Shown here piece by piece: positions 17,410 through 27,850 of a DNA stretch of 58,755 bases. The notes beneath the pieces were generated by a model that worked only from the letters and a program-made list of their open reading frames with translations, had not been told where the DNA came from and searched no databases. Every line of letters starts with the position of its first letter. The stretch's first letter is position 1. Source of the stretch: Flavobacterium cauense R2A-7 (lineage in GTDB: Bacteria > Bacteroidota > Bacteroidia > Flavobacteriales > Flavobacteriaceae); the NCBI RefSeq assembly GCF_000498475.1, contig NZ_AVBI01000015.1, positions 1 through 58,755 on the forward strand, read 5' to 3'. Position numbers and translations under genes: made by a program.

Positions 17410-19650
17410 ATGTACAACTATTTTATGATTTTCTGTATGCTGTTAGCCAATGTGGTGTCAGCGCAGGAAAAAGTGTCGGGAACCGTAACCGACGAAAAAA
17501 ATAATCCGTTACCGGGTGCTTCGGTAGTATGGAAAGATTCCACTGTGGGAACTTCTACAGACGACAAAGGACAATTTACACTCCCAATGAATCCGGGAAG
17601 TCACGAGATTGTGGTGAGCTTTGTGGGCTATGAAAGTGTGGAAATGATGGTACACACGCCAAAAACAATAGCCGTTCAGTTGAAAGTTTCGAAATCGCTC
17701 GATGAAGTGGTGGTGCAAACTAAGCGCAATTCGCTTCAGAAATCCTATGTAAAAACGGCAAATGTTACCACGATGACCGGTAAAGAATTACTGAAAGCGG
17801 CTTGTTGTAACTTATCGGAAAGTTTTGAAACCAATCCTTCCATCGATGTGAATTTCTCGGACGCCATTTCGGGCAGCAAGCAAATTAAAATGTTGGGGCT
17901 AACGAGTCCGTATATCCTTATTGCAGAAGAAAATATCCCATCGGTTCGCGGCGCTTCACAAGCGTATGGATTGTCTTTCATTCCGGGAACGTGGGTGGAA
18001 AGCATCCAGATTACCAAAGGTGCCGGAAGTGTGGTCAATGGTTATGAAAGTATTTCCGGTCAAATCAACACCGAATTAATCAAACCGGCCAATGATATTC
18101 CGTTTTATTTGAATGCTTATGGTTCTACCGACAGTCGTTTCGAGCTGAATACGCATTTCAACAAAAAGTTTTCGGATAAATTGAGCAGTAGTTTGTTTGT
18201 GCACGGAAATACCCGAGTTTCCAAAAACGATATGAACAACGATGGTTTTCTGGACAATCCGTTAGGACAACAAATCAATATCATGAACCGCTGGCAGTAC
18301 AACAATCTGGAGAAAGGTTGGGTAAGTTTTCTGAATGTCCGTTATATGAAGGATGAAAAACAAACCGGACAGGTGGATTTCGATGCCGACAGAGACAAGC
18401 TTACAACAAACCACTGGGGTTCTGAAATCAATACGGATAAAGTCGAGCTTTCTTCGAAAATCGGTTATGTTTTTCCGGACATGCCTTGGCAGAGTATCGG
18501 TTTTCAAAATTCATTTAACTACCACAAACAGGAATCGTATTTCGGTTTGAATCAGTACAATATTCAGCAAAACAGTTTTTATTCGAATTTGATTTTCAAT
18601 TCGATTATCAGCAATACTTTAAATAAATTCGCTACCGGATTGAATTTTACTTCCGATGATTATAACGAATTTGTAAACGTTGGAATGCCTATGGATGTTA
18701 GCCGAAGAGATAATTCGGTTGGTGCGTTTTTCGAATATACCTATGATAATACCGATAATTTCAGTTTGGTGGCCGGTGGTCGTTTTGATCTTCACAATCG
18801 TTTGGGTGCGTTCTTTACGCCGCGAATTCACATGCGCTACAATCCGTGGGAAAAAGCCGTATTCAGAGCTTCAGCCGGAAGAGGGAAACGAAGCGCGAAT
18901 ATTTTTGCCGAGAACCAACAGTTGTTTGCCAGTTCAAGAGCGTTTTCCGTGTTGAATGCCAACGGTAAAATTTACGGATTGGATCCGGAGATTGCCTGGA
19001 ATTACGGCATCAGTTTTATGCAAGGCTTCCAGTTGTTCGGTAAAAAAGCCGAAGTGACGTTGGATTATTACCGCACCGATTTCCAGAATCAGGCCGTGGT
19101 GGATTTGGATTACAGTCCGCAACAAGCCGTTTTTCATAATCTTAACGGGAAGTCGTTTGCAAACAGTTTGCAGATTGATTTCAATGTGGATCTGATGACA
19201 CATTTTACTGTCAGAACTGCTTACAAATTCTACGATATCCAAACCGATTATCTGTCGGGTACTTTAGAGCGTCCGTTGCAGGCCAAACACCGTTTCTTTA
19301 CTAATTTGGCGTATGAAACGCATATTAAAGATAAAGGGAAGCAATGGAAGTTTGACTTTACCTACAATTGGATGGGAAGACAACGTTTGCCTAACACGAG
19401 TTCTAATCCGTCAGCCTATCAGCTTAAAGAATTTTCGAATCCGTTTTCTGTGATGAATACACAAATCACCAGAACTTTTTCGAGTGTTTTTGAAGCGTAC
19501 GTAGGAGGTGAGAATATTGGGAATTATAAACAGAAAAATGCTATTTTAGGTGCGGACAATCCGTTTGGTGCGTATTTTGATAGTTCTATGATCTATGCGC
19601 CGGTTTTCGGACAGATGTATTATGCCGGCATCCGATTTAAAATAAAATAA
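17410..19650 (+). CDS. TonB-dependent receptor, putative metal (copper) receptor
   Basis: A 746-residue outer-membrane receptor. Signal peptide MYNYFMIFCMLLANVVSAQ; an internal ATG a few codons later is an alternative. A carboxypeptidase-D regulatory-like domain follows (about 22-100, PLPGASVVWKDSTVGTSTDD), then the plug (about 105-225) and the beta-barrel. The plug has an unusual twin-cysteine segment, AACCNLSESFETNPSID, typical of the receptors linked to HYC_CC_PP and HMA proteins. The barrel ends YYAGIRFKIK. It lies between those two genes, so copper or another soft metal or its chelate is the likely ligand. Confidence 0.9.
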   Translation: MYNYFMIFCMLLANVVSAQEKVSGTVTDEKNNPLPGASVVWKDSTVGTSTDDKGQFTLPMNPGSHEIVVSFVGYESVEMMVHTPKTIAVQLKVSKSLDEVVVQTKRNSLQKSYVKTANVTTMTGKELLKAACCNLSESFETNPSIDVNFSDAISGSKQIKMLGLTSPYILIAEENIPSVRGASQAYGLSFIPGTWVESIQITKGAGSVVNGYESISGQINTELIKPANDIPFYLNAYGSTDSRFELNTHFNKKFSDKLSSSLFVHGNTRVSKNDMNNDGFLDNPLGQQINIMNRWQYNNLEKGWVSFLNVRYMKDEKQTGQVDFDADRDKLTTNHWGSEINTDKVELSSKIGYVFPDMPWQSIGFQNSFNYHKQESYFGLNQYNIQQNSFYSNLIFNSIISNTLNKFATGLNFTSDDYNEFVNVGMPMDVSRRDNSVGAFFEYTYDNTDNFSLVAGGRFDLHNRLGAFFTPRIHMRYNPWEKAVFRASAGRGKRSANIFAENQQLFASSRAFSVLNANGKIYGLDPEIAWNYGISFMQGFQLFGKKAEVTLDYYRTDFQNQAVVDLDYSPQQAVFHNLNGKSFANSLQIDFNVDLMTHFTVRTAYKFYDIQTDYLSGTLERPLQAKHRFFTNLAYETHIKDKGKQWKFDFTYNWMGRQRLPNTSSNPSAYQLKEFSNPFSVMNTQITRTFSSVFEAYVGGENIGNYKQKNAILGADNPFGAYFDSSMIYAPVFGQMYYAGIRFKIK

Positions 19651-19671
19651 GAATCCATTTTAAACTACCAT

Positions 19672-20010
19672 ATGAAAAAAATAATTTTAATGCTGTTTGT
19701 TTCCTTGATTGGATTCGCGGCACAGGCACAAGAGAAGAAAAATAAAAATGCCAAAGCGGATGTTGAGGTAAAAGGGAACTGTGAGATGTGTAAAAAACGC
19801 ATCGAGAAAGCCGCCTATTCTGTTGGTGGGGTGAAATCAGCGGTTTGGCATCCGGAGGACCAACAACTGCATTTGGTGTTTAATGAACAAAAATGCTCAG
19901 CTTCGGATGTTGCGAAAGCCGTTGCGAAAGCCGGTCATGATACTAAGGAAGTTAAGGCGGTGCAGGAAGATTATGATAAACTTCATGAATGTTGTCAGTA
20001 CGACCGATAA
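19672..20010 (+). CDS. Periplasmic heavy-metal-associated (HMA) domain protein
   Basis: A 112-residue exported protein: signal peptide (MKKIILMLFVSLIGFAAQAQ) followed by a lysine-rich linker and an HMA domain with the metal-binding motif GNCEMCKKRIEKAA (C37 and C40). A tail with CCQYDR adds further cysteines. HMA domains bind Cu(I), Zn or similar ions; an exported form suggests a periplasmic metallochaperone. It is 21 bases after the TonB receptor and is the last gene of the HYC_CC_PP cluster, ahead of a bidirectional terminator. Confidence 0.88.
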   Translation: MKKIILMLFVSLIGFAAQAQEKKNKNAKADVEVKGNCEMCKKRIEKAAYSVGGVKSAVWHPEDQQLHLVFNEQKCSASDVAKAVAKAGHDTKEVKAVQEDYDKLHECCQYDR

Positions 20011-20033
20011 AAAGTCTTGTAAATCAATATTAA

Positions 20034-20068
20034 TAAAAAAGCCGTTCAGTATTTCTGAACGGCTTTAT
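20034..20068. terminator. Bidirectional terminator between convergent genes
   Basis: AAAGCCGTTCAG and CTGAACGGCTTT (cores 20041-20049 and 20055-20063) pair perfectly around TATTT, flanked by an A-tract on the left and T-rich sequence on the right, so it can serve the plus-strand HMA gene and the minus-strand 20073 gene. Confidence 0.9.
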
Positions 20069-20072
20069 TTTG

Positions 20073-22451
20073 CTATGGTATTTCGATAATTTTTGTTTCG
20101 GAGATTAATTGGCCGTCTGTGGCTATCCCTTCAATTATTACTTTCACGCTTTTCTGATAGTAATTTGGGATTGAAAATTTAAACATGCCGTTTTCATCCG
20201 TTTCTACGTAGGGTTCCCAATGAATTGTTCCAAAGTTTATAAATCCTTCATTGGTATAGCTTGTGTATTTTGGATTTTTAAAAGGGTTTAGTTTTTGAAA
20301 TCCATTTTTTACCACAAACGATTGGGAGTTTATTTTAATTTTCTGAACGCCTCCGGTTCCTTTTTTTGTATACACCCTTATGATTCCGTTTGCAGCGTCC
20401 ATACCGCCTCCGTAACCGCTTTTGTTGATGTAGATTTCGTCAACATTTCTTAGACTGTAACCCAAGAGTTGGCTGAAATCCATAACCGGCGCATCATCAA
20501 TATAGATAGCCGGACTCTTTGTTCCCAAAAAAGAGGTGGATCTTCTTCCGGTTATGATTACATTGACGCCTTGAATAGAAACATCGTAGCCATTTGCCGC
20601 TATAAATTGTAAAAGGTCTCTATTGGAATCCGCTTCTGAGATTTTGAACCCTTTAGACATATTGTTGTTGTATCTTTTTACATTGGTAAGTTGGGGCTTT
20701 TTATTTTTGGAATTAATGGTTATAGTGTCCAGATGAACTGTGTTGGCAATTTTTGGGAAGCTGTATTCTGATTTTTCGGATTGTGCAGTAATTACGGGAC
20801 AGTCTTTTCCTGATGTTCTGAAAGGTTTTATAAAAGGTCTGTTGTTGTTTAAAATTTGGGCAAACAATTTAATTTCTTCTCTTCTTTCTTTTTTGTCCAA
20901 TAATGAAAAATGCACCGTGGTGGAATCGACTGCTAAGATGTTTTTAAAATAAAACTCGTTGTTGTCATTAATCTCTGAAAACTCATTAAGTCCGGTAGCA
21001 ATCGAACTTAATTGGACTTTGTATGCTTTTTTGTCCGATAACGGTTTGTTTAGGGTTCCTTTAAACGTTAATCCATTGTCAAAATCAAATTTCTTTTGGG
21101 GCGGAGCAATCATCATACTCTGCCAATTGTATTTTGATTTTTGTGAAAGAAGATAGGTGTCAAATTCGTAATGTTTTCTTTTGTTAAAGTTCGAGTAGAA
21201 ATAAGTGCCATTTGGTGTTTCTTCATTAAGCTCATTGTTTGTTATAAGCGAATTGTAGATGCTTTTCTGTTTTTTTGCAGATTTTGTGTCAGCGGGTAAA
21301 ACGGATATGCTGATACTTCCTAATGGTATATTGGTTTTCCCGCTTATGGAAATGGAATCATTTTGTTTTTTAATGATTTTGAGATCAAGATTCTTTTCAA
21401 ATTTTGAGGGCTTAAAGATAACGCGTTCGGCTATTTTTTTTAGTTCTTTGTTTGTTAAGTAAATAGTATTGATCCCTTCTGAAAACACTTCATCCGGTAA
21501 AACGATGAGTTGTTCAGGAGTGTTTTCCTTGAAAGTAAAATCTACAAAAGCAGTATTGCTGTTTTGTTGTATTACAAGAGTTAAGAGTTCGTTTTTATAA
21601 TTGTTTAAACTGTTTGCATTCGTTTTAACCTTTAAAGTGGCTTTGTTTTCAAAGGTGTAATTGTTAACGGAAAATGTAATGCCGTTCTGAGACGGTAAGG
21701 GTAATGCTTTTTCCTTCTTTACTGAATTAATGGTGTATACGGCTTTGTAGAGTTCGTTTTTTGTTTGCGGGATATCGAATTTTCCGTATCCAAATTCGTT
21801 GGTGGAGAAATTGGTTATGGTTATGCCTTTGGAATCTTTGATTTCACCCTCTTTGACAATAATTCCGTTACCGTTGCAGTCTGTGATTTTAACACCGATG
21901 GTATTGGATGTGCCTTCCAAAAAAACATTACTTTCGGGAAAAAATTCGATGTTTGCCGTTTCTAAGTTGACAATATCTGTATCGGGAAGAATTGTGTTCT
22001 CTTCAGTATTGATGATTTTAATTTCAAAAACCGAGGATTCGTCTTCTGCAAAATTATTCATGTAATTGGTGTAAACTTGCAGATAGTATATACCGGTTTT
22101 TATGTTTTCATCCAGTTTTATATTGCCTTCAAAGATACTGTTATCGGCATAAAACAATTTTGTCATCAATTTTTCCCCCTTTTTATCCATCAAAGTAATG
22201 TATACGTTTGATGTGGCAGTATAAGGTTTTTTGTTTTTCTTTTCGATGATGTAACCTTTAAACCAGATGTTGTCGGAGTTCAAGTAAAGGTTTTTATTGA
22301 GATGTAAGTGAATGTTTTCGCGATCCAGTTTGAAAAATTCTGTAAAAGCAGATTCGATTTTTTGTTTGGTTTGGTTTAATTCTGCTTGTGCAATAGATGA
22401 ATAGGATGTGATGCAAAGAAGAAAAAGGAAGAATATTTTTTGAACCCTCAT
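20073..22451 (-). CDS. Large exported MG2/carboxypeptidase-regulatory/plug-like protein
   Basis: A 792-residue exported protein with a signal peptide (MRVQKIFFLFLLCITSYSSIAQ). The N-terminal portion (about 40-145) resembles an MG2 macroglobulin domain (ENIHLHLNKNLYLNSDNIWF, then IKTGIYYLQVYTNYMNNF). Several beta-sandwich repeats follow. A plug-like segment sits near residues 630-700 (GVNVIITGRRS, then PAIYIDDAPVMDFSQLLGYS and GGGMDAANGIIRVYTKKG). It has no beta-barrel. It shares this plan with the 1246-3003 protein. Such proteins are thought to interact with the outer membrane or with secreted proteins, but no function is established. It appears monocistronic. Confidence 0.75.
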   Translation of the reverse strand: MRVQKIFFLFLLCITSYSSIAQAELNQTKQKIESAFTEFFKLDRENIHLHLNKNLYLNSDNIWFKGYIIEKKNKKPYTATSNVYITLMDKKGEKLMTKLFYADNSIFEGNIKLDENIKTGIYYLQVYTNYMNNFAEDESSVFEIKIINTEENTILPDTDIVNLETANIEFFPESNVFLEGTSNTIGVKITDCNGNGIIVKEGEIKDSKGITITNFSTNEFGYGKFDIPQTKNELYKAVYTINSVKKEKALPLPSQNGITFSVNNYTFENKATLKVKTNANSLNNYKNELLTLVIQQNSNTAFVDFTFKENTPEQLIVLPDEVFSEGINTIYLTNKELKKIAERVIFKPSKFEKNLDLKIIKKQNDSISISGKTNIPLGSISISVLPADTKSAKKQKSIYNSLITNNELNEETPNGTYFYSNFNKRKHYEFDTYLLSQKSKYNWQSMMIAPPQKKFDFDNGLTFKGTLNKPLSDKKAYKVQLSSIATGLNEFSEINDNNEFYFKNILAVDSTTVHFSLLDKKERREEIKLFAQILNNNRPFIKPFRTSGKDCPVITAQSEKSEYSFPKIANTVHLDTITINSKNKKPQLTNVKRYNNNMSKGFKISEADSNRDLLQFIAANGYDVSIQGVNVIITGRRSTSFLGTKSPAIYIDDAPVMDFSQLLGYSLRNVDEIYINKSGYGGGMDAANGIIRVYTKKGTGGVQKIKINSQSFVVKNGFQKLNPFKNPKYTSYTNEGFINFGTIHWEPYVETDENGMFKFSIPNYYQKSVKVIIEGIATDGQLISETKIIEIP

Positions 22452-22481
22452 AGTGATGTAAGTTTTATCTCGCGAAGATAT

Positions 22482-22516
22482 AAAAAAAACTGCCTGAATT
22501 TATATCCAGGCAGTTT
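22482..22516 (-). terminator. Terminator after groL
   Basis: AAACTGCCTG (22487-22496) pairs perfectly with CAGGCAGTTT (22507-22516); on the minus strand the stem is followed by a run of T (22482-22489). It lies just downstream of the groL stop codon. Confidence 0.85.
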
Positions 22517-22539
22517 GTGAAAAAATATTTTTTTGGGAA

Positions 22540-24174
<1,635 letters not shown>

Positions 24175-24179
24175 TTAAT

Positions 24180-24232
24180 TTAGAATTTAGAAGTCAGAAT
24201 TTAAAAATTTAACTTCTAGTTAATTTAATGTT
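24180..24232. repeat. AT-rich phrase repeat in the groS-groL gap
   Basis: Degenerate reiterations of AATTTAGA and AATTTAA units (for example AATTTAGAATTTAGAA) fill the gap between groS and groL. No function is evident. It belongs to the same loose class of low-complexity intergenic spacers seen near 25943, 41818, 51584 and 53862. Confidence 0.3.
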
Positions 24233-24253
24233 TGCAACTTAATTTTTTGTGTC

Positions 24254-24529
24254 TTAGATAATCGCTAGAATGTCGTCTTCACGCATGATCAGATAATCTT
24301 TGCCTTCAAATTTTAAATCGGTTCCGGCATATTTTCCGTATAAAACAGTATCGCCAACTTTTACAGTCATGTTGTGGTCTTTAGTTCCGTTTCCTACAGC
24401 TACAACAATTCCTTTTTGTGGTTTTTCTTTTGCAGTATCGGGGATGAAAATTCCAGAGGCAGTTTGTGTTTCAGCTGCCATTGGTTCAACAAGAACGCGG
24501 TCTGAAAGTGGTTTAATGTTTAATGCCAT
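24254..24529 (-). CDS. groS: Co-chaperonin GroES
   Basis: A 91-residue co-chaperonin that caps the GroEL ring. It begins [20 protein letters not shown], with the mobile loop [20 protein letters not shown] and the downstream [20 protein letters not shown]. Length is typical. It heads the groS-groL operon. A TAAATTTG -7 box on the minus strand (CAAATTTA at 24605-24612) is a candidate promoter element, but no TTG lies at the right distance. Confidence 0.98.
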   Translation of the reverse strand: MALNIKPLSDRVLVEPMAAETQTASGIFIPDTAKEKPQKGIVVAVGNGTKDHNMTVKVGDTVLYGKYAGTDLKFEGKDYLIMREDDILAII

Positions 24530-24604
24530 AATTATATTTTTTGATGTTATTAAATTTTTGACGAATTCTTTTTTTCAGAAATTATGCCAAGCCTCGTAAA
24601 CTGA

Positions 24605-24612
24605 CAAATTTA
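24605..24612 (-). promoter_or_regulatory. Possible -7 box of the groS-groL operon
   Basis: The minus strand reads TAAATTTG, a match to TAnnTTTG, about 75 bases before the groS start codon. The -33 TTG is missing; the expected position is inside the secG terminator. Confidence 0.3.
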
Positions 24613-24618
24613 CCAAAT

Positions 24619-24652
24619 AAAAAATGCCAGCACTGACAGGCTGGCATTTTTA
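24619..24652. terminator. Terminator after secG
   Basis: AAAATGCCAGC and GCTGGCATTTT (cores 24622-24632 and 24640-24650) pair perfectly with an 7-base loop and A/T tracts on both sides. It terminates the secG operon on the minus strand. Confidence 0.85.
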
Positions 24653-24671
24653 AAAAAGCTTTCGCTAATAA

Positions 24672-25052
24672 TTATTTTTTTGCTTCTTCTGTAGCTGCCG
24701 GTTGAGCTGCATCAGTTGTAGCAGGAGTTTCTTGTTTTGCAGCTTCTGGAGTTGCTGTTGCCGGAGCAGGAGCCGCTACTGGGGCAGGAGTGCTGTTGTC
24801 AATAATTTTAGAACCGGTATCACTTAATGTTCCTGTGAAGCTTAAACTTGATAATAAAATTAAGGCAATTAACAAGCCGGCTAATGTCCAAGTACTTTTG
24901 TCAAGAAAATCATTTGTTTTCTGTACACCACCCATCATTTGTGATCCTCCGATAGCAGAAGATAAACCTCCTCCTTTAGGATTTTGAACCATAACTACCA
25001 CTACAAGTAAAAAACATACGATTGTGATTAACACTAAAAAAATTGAAAACAT
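24672..25052 (-). CDS. secG: Protein translocase subunit SecG
   Basis: A 126-residue inner-membrane protein of the SecYEG channel. Two transmembrane segments (about 2-22 and 53-75) flank the conserved VVVVMVQNPKGGGLSSAIGG loop. A C-terminal Ala/Pro/Thr-rich tail (about 88-126) extends it beyond the E. coli length; such tails are common in Bacteroidota. It overlaps nothing and sits 11 bases after the TPR protein gene, probably in the same transcript. Confidence 0.93.
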   Translation of the reverse strand: MFSIFLVLITIVCFLLVVVVMVQNPKGGGLSSAIGGSQMMGGVQKTNDFLDKSTWTLAGLLIALILLSSLSFTGTLSDTGSKIIDNSTPAPVAAPAPATATPEAAKQETPATTDAAQPAATEEAKK

Positions 25053-25063
25053 ATTTTTATTCT

Positions 25064-25939
25064 TTAATTATTATTTTGTTGTAAAAGTCTAATATCCGAA
25101 ATTCGGTCTGCAAAGAAACTACTTTTTTCCGGATATTTCAAAATTAAAATTTCATAAGCTTGTATCGCTTTTTGATATTTTTTCTGTTCCAGATACACTT
25201 TGGCTAAAGTTTCCGTCATTAAGTAGGAGTTGTCCTGAGTGGATTTCTCAATATTTATTGGGGTTACAGGAGCATTTTTAACTGAAATGATTTTTGGGTT
25301 GCTCTCGATAAATTTGTCAATCAGCTCTGTTTTTTTCTTTTTTTCTTCGTCAATTTCAGGCGACTTTGCCTCGTTTTCTCTCTGAATAGGAGTGATTTTA
25401 GCTAATTGTAACCACTCTTGAAACGAATGTTTTTCCTGTTTTGAAAAATCCAACGGTTTACCGATTTCTAATTTTTCCTCAATGGTTTCCGTCTTTTCTG
25501 TTTCTGTCGGAACAGTGACTTCTTCATCTTCAGTTATCGCTTCCGGTGCTGCAATTTGGATGGAATGGAGTATGGACTGCTCTAAAGGATTTGCTTTAGG
25601 CTGTACTTCAACAGCATCGGAAACTACAATTTTATATTGATTGACAATAATCTCGTTTATTGCGGCCTCTTTTTCTTCTAAAAAAGCTTTCTGGATGGAA
25701 GTGAAATCTTCAGAAGTAATGAATTCGAAAAGTACACTTCTATCTGTGGTATAAGCAGCGGTTTTTTTTAATTCCTGATTGTAACGGAAACTGTTCTGAT
25801 TGTAAAGTCCTTTCAGATGAATTGCTCTTGCCGATTGAAAATAAGGGAACTCCTCCAAAACCGTTTCCAGCTCGATGGTTTGTTTCCCGTTTATCGCTTC
25901 GGGTCTGTTAATCAGGTATGTTAAATCGTTTACATTCAA
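25064..25939 (-). CDS. TPR-containing protein of unknown function
   Basis: A 291-residue cytoplasmic-looking protein starting MNVNDLTYLINRPEAINGKQ. The N-terminal domain (about 1-110) contains LEEFPYFQSARAIHLKGLYNQ, a motif found in Bacteroidota proteins encoded beside secG. An acidic, low-complexity linker follows (about 120-205), and a C-terminal TPR (TETLAKVYLEQKKYQKAIQA, then YEILILKYPEKSSFFADRI). No enzymatic motif is visible. It is between lptE and secG, so a link to envelope export is plausible but unproven. Confidence 0.75.
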   Translation of the reverse strand: MNVNDLTYLINRPEAINGKQTIELETVLEEFPYFQSARAIHLKGLYNQNSFRYNQELKKTAAYTTDRSVLFEFITSEDFTSIQKAFLEEKEAAINEIIVNQYKIVVSDAVEVQPKANPLEQSILHSIQIAAPEAITEDEEVTVPTETEKTETIEEKLEIGKPLDFSKQEKHSFQEWLQLAKITPIQRENEAKSPEIDEEKKKKTELIDKFIESNPKIISVKNAPVTPINIEKSTQDNSYLMTETLAKVYLEQKKYQKAIQAYEILILKYPEKSSFFADRISDIRLLQQNNN

Positions 25940-25942
25940 GGT

Positions 25943-25966
25943 TTAATATTCAGTGTTCAGTTTTTC
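25943..25966. repeat. Degenerate ACTGAACACTGA phrase repeat
   Basis: The minus strand contains ACTGAACACTGA followed by ATATT; the identical 12-mer occurs in the opposite orientation at 51614-51625. It lies between the lptE and TPR genes. Confidence 0.3.
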
Positions 25967-26013
25967 TATTGTGCCATTTATAAATTTTCAGGCTTTCAAC
26001 GGATTGTTTTGAT

Positions 26014-26517
26014 TTACCATTTTGCTAACGAGGCGTTGAAAATGTCTTGCGTAATTCTTTCAAAAATAACATCTAGTGCTTCAGTTAATTTTGCACCTAC
26101 TAATTGTTGGTTCCCTTCAAAATCATAATAAAAAGAAAAAGGTTTTTCAAAATCATCGTCCGGTTTCTTTTTATTTGTAAAACGTACATTTACTGTTATG
26201 GTAAGTCGGTTTTGAGCGGCCAACTGATCGGCTGTGGCTGTCATTGGCGTAATCCGGTATTCTTTAATTTCGCCTTCGTATACCAAGTCACCACCCGAAT
26301 TAGTCAGGTTAAGATTCGTTTGGTTTTGCAGGATTTCCTGAAGTTCCAAGGTAAACGTTCGTTCAATTCCGGGTTCAATCAAGGCTGCATTGTTCTGAAA
26401 ATAATTGACCTGAAAGGTTTTGGCATCGATTTTTCCGGTTCCTGTGAAGTTGTAATAAGAACAACTGCTAAAACAGAAAAGAGTAATGAGTGCAATTATA
26501 TATTGTAAGTGTTTCAT
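26014..26517 (-). CDS. lptE: LptE family lipoprotein (LPS assembly)
   Basis: A 167-residue outer-membrane lipoprotein: signal peptide MKHLQYIIALITLFCFSSC with the lipobox cysteine, then SYYNFTGTGKIDAKTFQV and the conserved N-terminal strand of the LptE family. It plugs LptD and guides lipopolysaccharide to the outer membrane. The sequence QVNYFQNNAALIEPGIER, followed by a long helix-rich segment that ends EALDVIFERITQDIF, fits the Bacteroidota version. It lies between the sigma-54 activator and the TPR gene in a conserved-looking cluster. Assignment by name rests on domain-like pattern. Confidence 0.85.
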   Translation of the reverse strand: MKHLQYIIALITLFCFSSCSYYNFTGTGKIDAKTFQVNYFQNNAALIEPGIERTFTLELQEILQNQTNLNLTNSGGDLVYEGEIKEYRITPMTATADQLAAQNRLTITVNVRFTNKKKPDDDFEKPFSFYYDFEGNQQLVGAKLTEALDVIFERITQDIFNASLAKW

Positions 26518-26541
26518 TTTTAATTTTAAAGTCCAAATATA

Positions 26542-27807
26542 CTATAAATCGAATTGTTTTATCTTTCGGTACAATGTTCTTTCGGAAATTCCCAATTCGT
26601 CTGCAGCTGCTTTGCGTTTGCCTTTGTTGCGTTCCAGGGCTTTTTTTATCAATTCGATTTCTTTTTCATCCAATCGAAGGGAGTCTTCCTCTTCTACGGT
26701 TTCTGCAAAAAGATAATCCTGATCGTCATCGTCATCGTCAAATTCTTCCTGAAGATTTTGGTTTTGAACCGGAATAGCGGCTAACGAAGGCTCTTCAAAC
26801 GGAATTTCGCTTTCCTCTTTCTGACCGTAAATGCGCTGAATCAGTCCTTTGTTGGTTTCCTGAACATTTTTTGCATTGCCACTCTGCATCAATTCCAAAG
26901 TCAGTTTTTTCAAATCGTTCAAATCGCTTTTCATGTCGAAAAGAATTTTATACAATATTTCACGTTCCGAACTGAAATCGCTTTCCGCTTTTTTAGTTCC
27001 GATTACCGAAGGCAGGTTGCTGCCTTCTGCCGGCAAATAGGATTGTAAGGTAGCCAATGTAATGTCACGATTGGTTTCCAGAACCGAAATCTGTTCGGCG
27101 GCATTGCGCAACTGGCGAATGTTTCCGCTCCAACGGTATTTCGTTAAATATTGAATCGCATTATCATCCAGTTTAATGGGTGGCATTTTGTATTTGTGAG
27201 CAAAATCCGAAGCAAATTTCCGGAACAACAAATGAATATCGTCTTTTCGTTCGCGCAACGGCGGCAACATAATGTCAACCGTACTCAAACGATAATACAA
27301 GTCTTCACGGAATTTTCCTTTTTCGATGGCATCAAACATGTTCACGTTGGTGGCTGCCACAATACGGACATTGGTTTTCTGTACCTGTGAAGAACCTACT
27401 TTTATGAATTCACCATTTTCCAAAACACGTAATAAGCGCACTTGGGTGGTTAACGGCAATTCGCCCACTTCGTCTAAGAAAATGGTTCCGCCATCGGCTA
27501 CTTCAAAATACCCTTCACGCGTAGCCGTAGCGCCGGTAAAAGAGCCTTTCTCGTGTCCGAACAATTCACTGTCAATCGTTCCTTCCGGAATCGCACCACA
27601 GTTTACGGCAATATATTTTCCGTGTTTTCGGTGTGATAAGGAATGGATGATTTTCGGAATACTTTCTTTACCCACACCACTTTCTCCGGTAACCAATACC
27701 GAAATGTCGGTAGGAGCTACCTGAATCGCTTTTTCAATCGCACGGTTAAGCTTCGGGTCGTTCCCGATAATTTCAAATCGCTGTTTTATGGCTTGAACTG
27801 ATTCCAT
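26542..27807 (-). CDS. Sigma-54-interacting transcriptional activator (AAA+, Fis-type HTH), no receiver domain
   Basis: A 421-residue bacterial enhancer-binding protein. The AAA+ domain spans about 13-245: Walker A GESGVGK (41-47), the sigma-54 contact loop GSFTGA (88-93; canonical GAFTGA with A to S), and Walker B TIFLDEVGEL (108-117). A Fis-type helix-turn-helix is at the C-terminus (about 380-421, GKRKAAADELGISERTLYRK). There is no N-terminal receiver or sensor domain, so control must be by other means. An acidic run of six aspartates (357-362) lies in the linker. It is encoded 24 bases upstream of lptE and after miaB. Target genes are unknown. Confidence 0.93.
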   Translation of the reverse strand: MESVQAIKQRFEIIGNDPKLNRAIEKAIQVAPTDISVLVTGESGVGKESIPKIIHSLSHRKHGKYIAVNCGAIPEGTIDSELFGHEKGSFTGATATREGYFEVADGGTIFLDEVGELPLTTQVRLLRVLENGEFIKVGSSQVQKTNVRIVAATNVNMFDAIEKGKFREDLYYRLSTVDIMLPPLRERKDDIHLLFRKFASDFAHKYKMPPIKLDDNAIQYLTKYRWSGNIRQLRNAAEQISVLETNRDITLATLQSYLPAEGSNLPSVIGTKKAESDFSSEREILYKILFDMKSDLNDLKKLTLELMQSGNAKNVQETNKGLIQRIYGQKEESEIPFEEPSLAAIPVQNQNLQEEFDDDDDDQDYLFAETVEEEDSLRLDEKEIELIKKALERNKGKRKAAADELGISERTLYRKIKQFDL

Positions 27808-27850
27808 GTGTTATTGAGAACCTGCTAAATAAGTTCTTTTTGTTAACTAA

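Noticed and set aside
24530..24604. A TTGGCA-type sequence upstream of groS resembling a sigma-54 -24 box
   Set aside because: The -12 half is TCTGAA instead of a TTGCA-like sequence, so the match is only half and may be chance.
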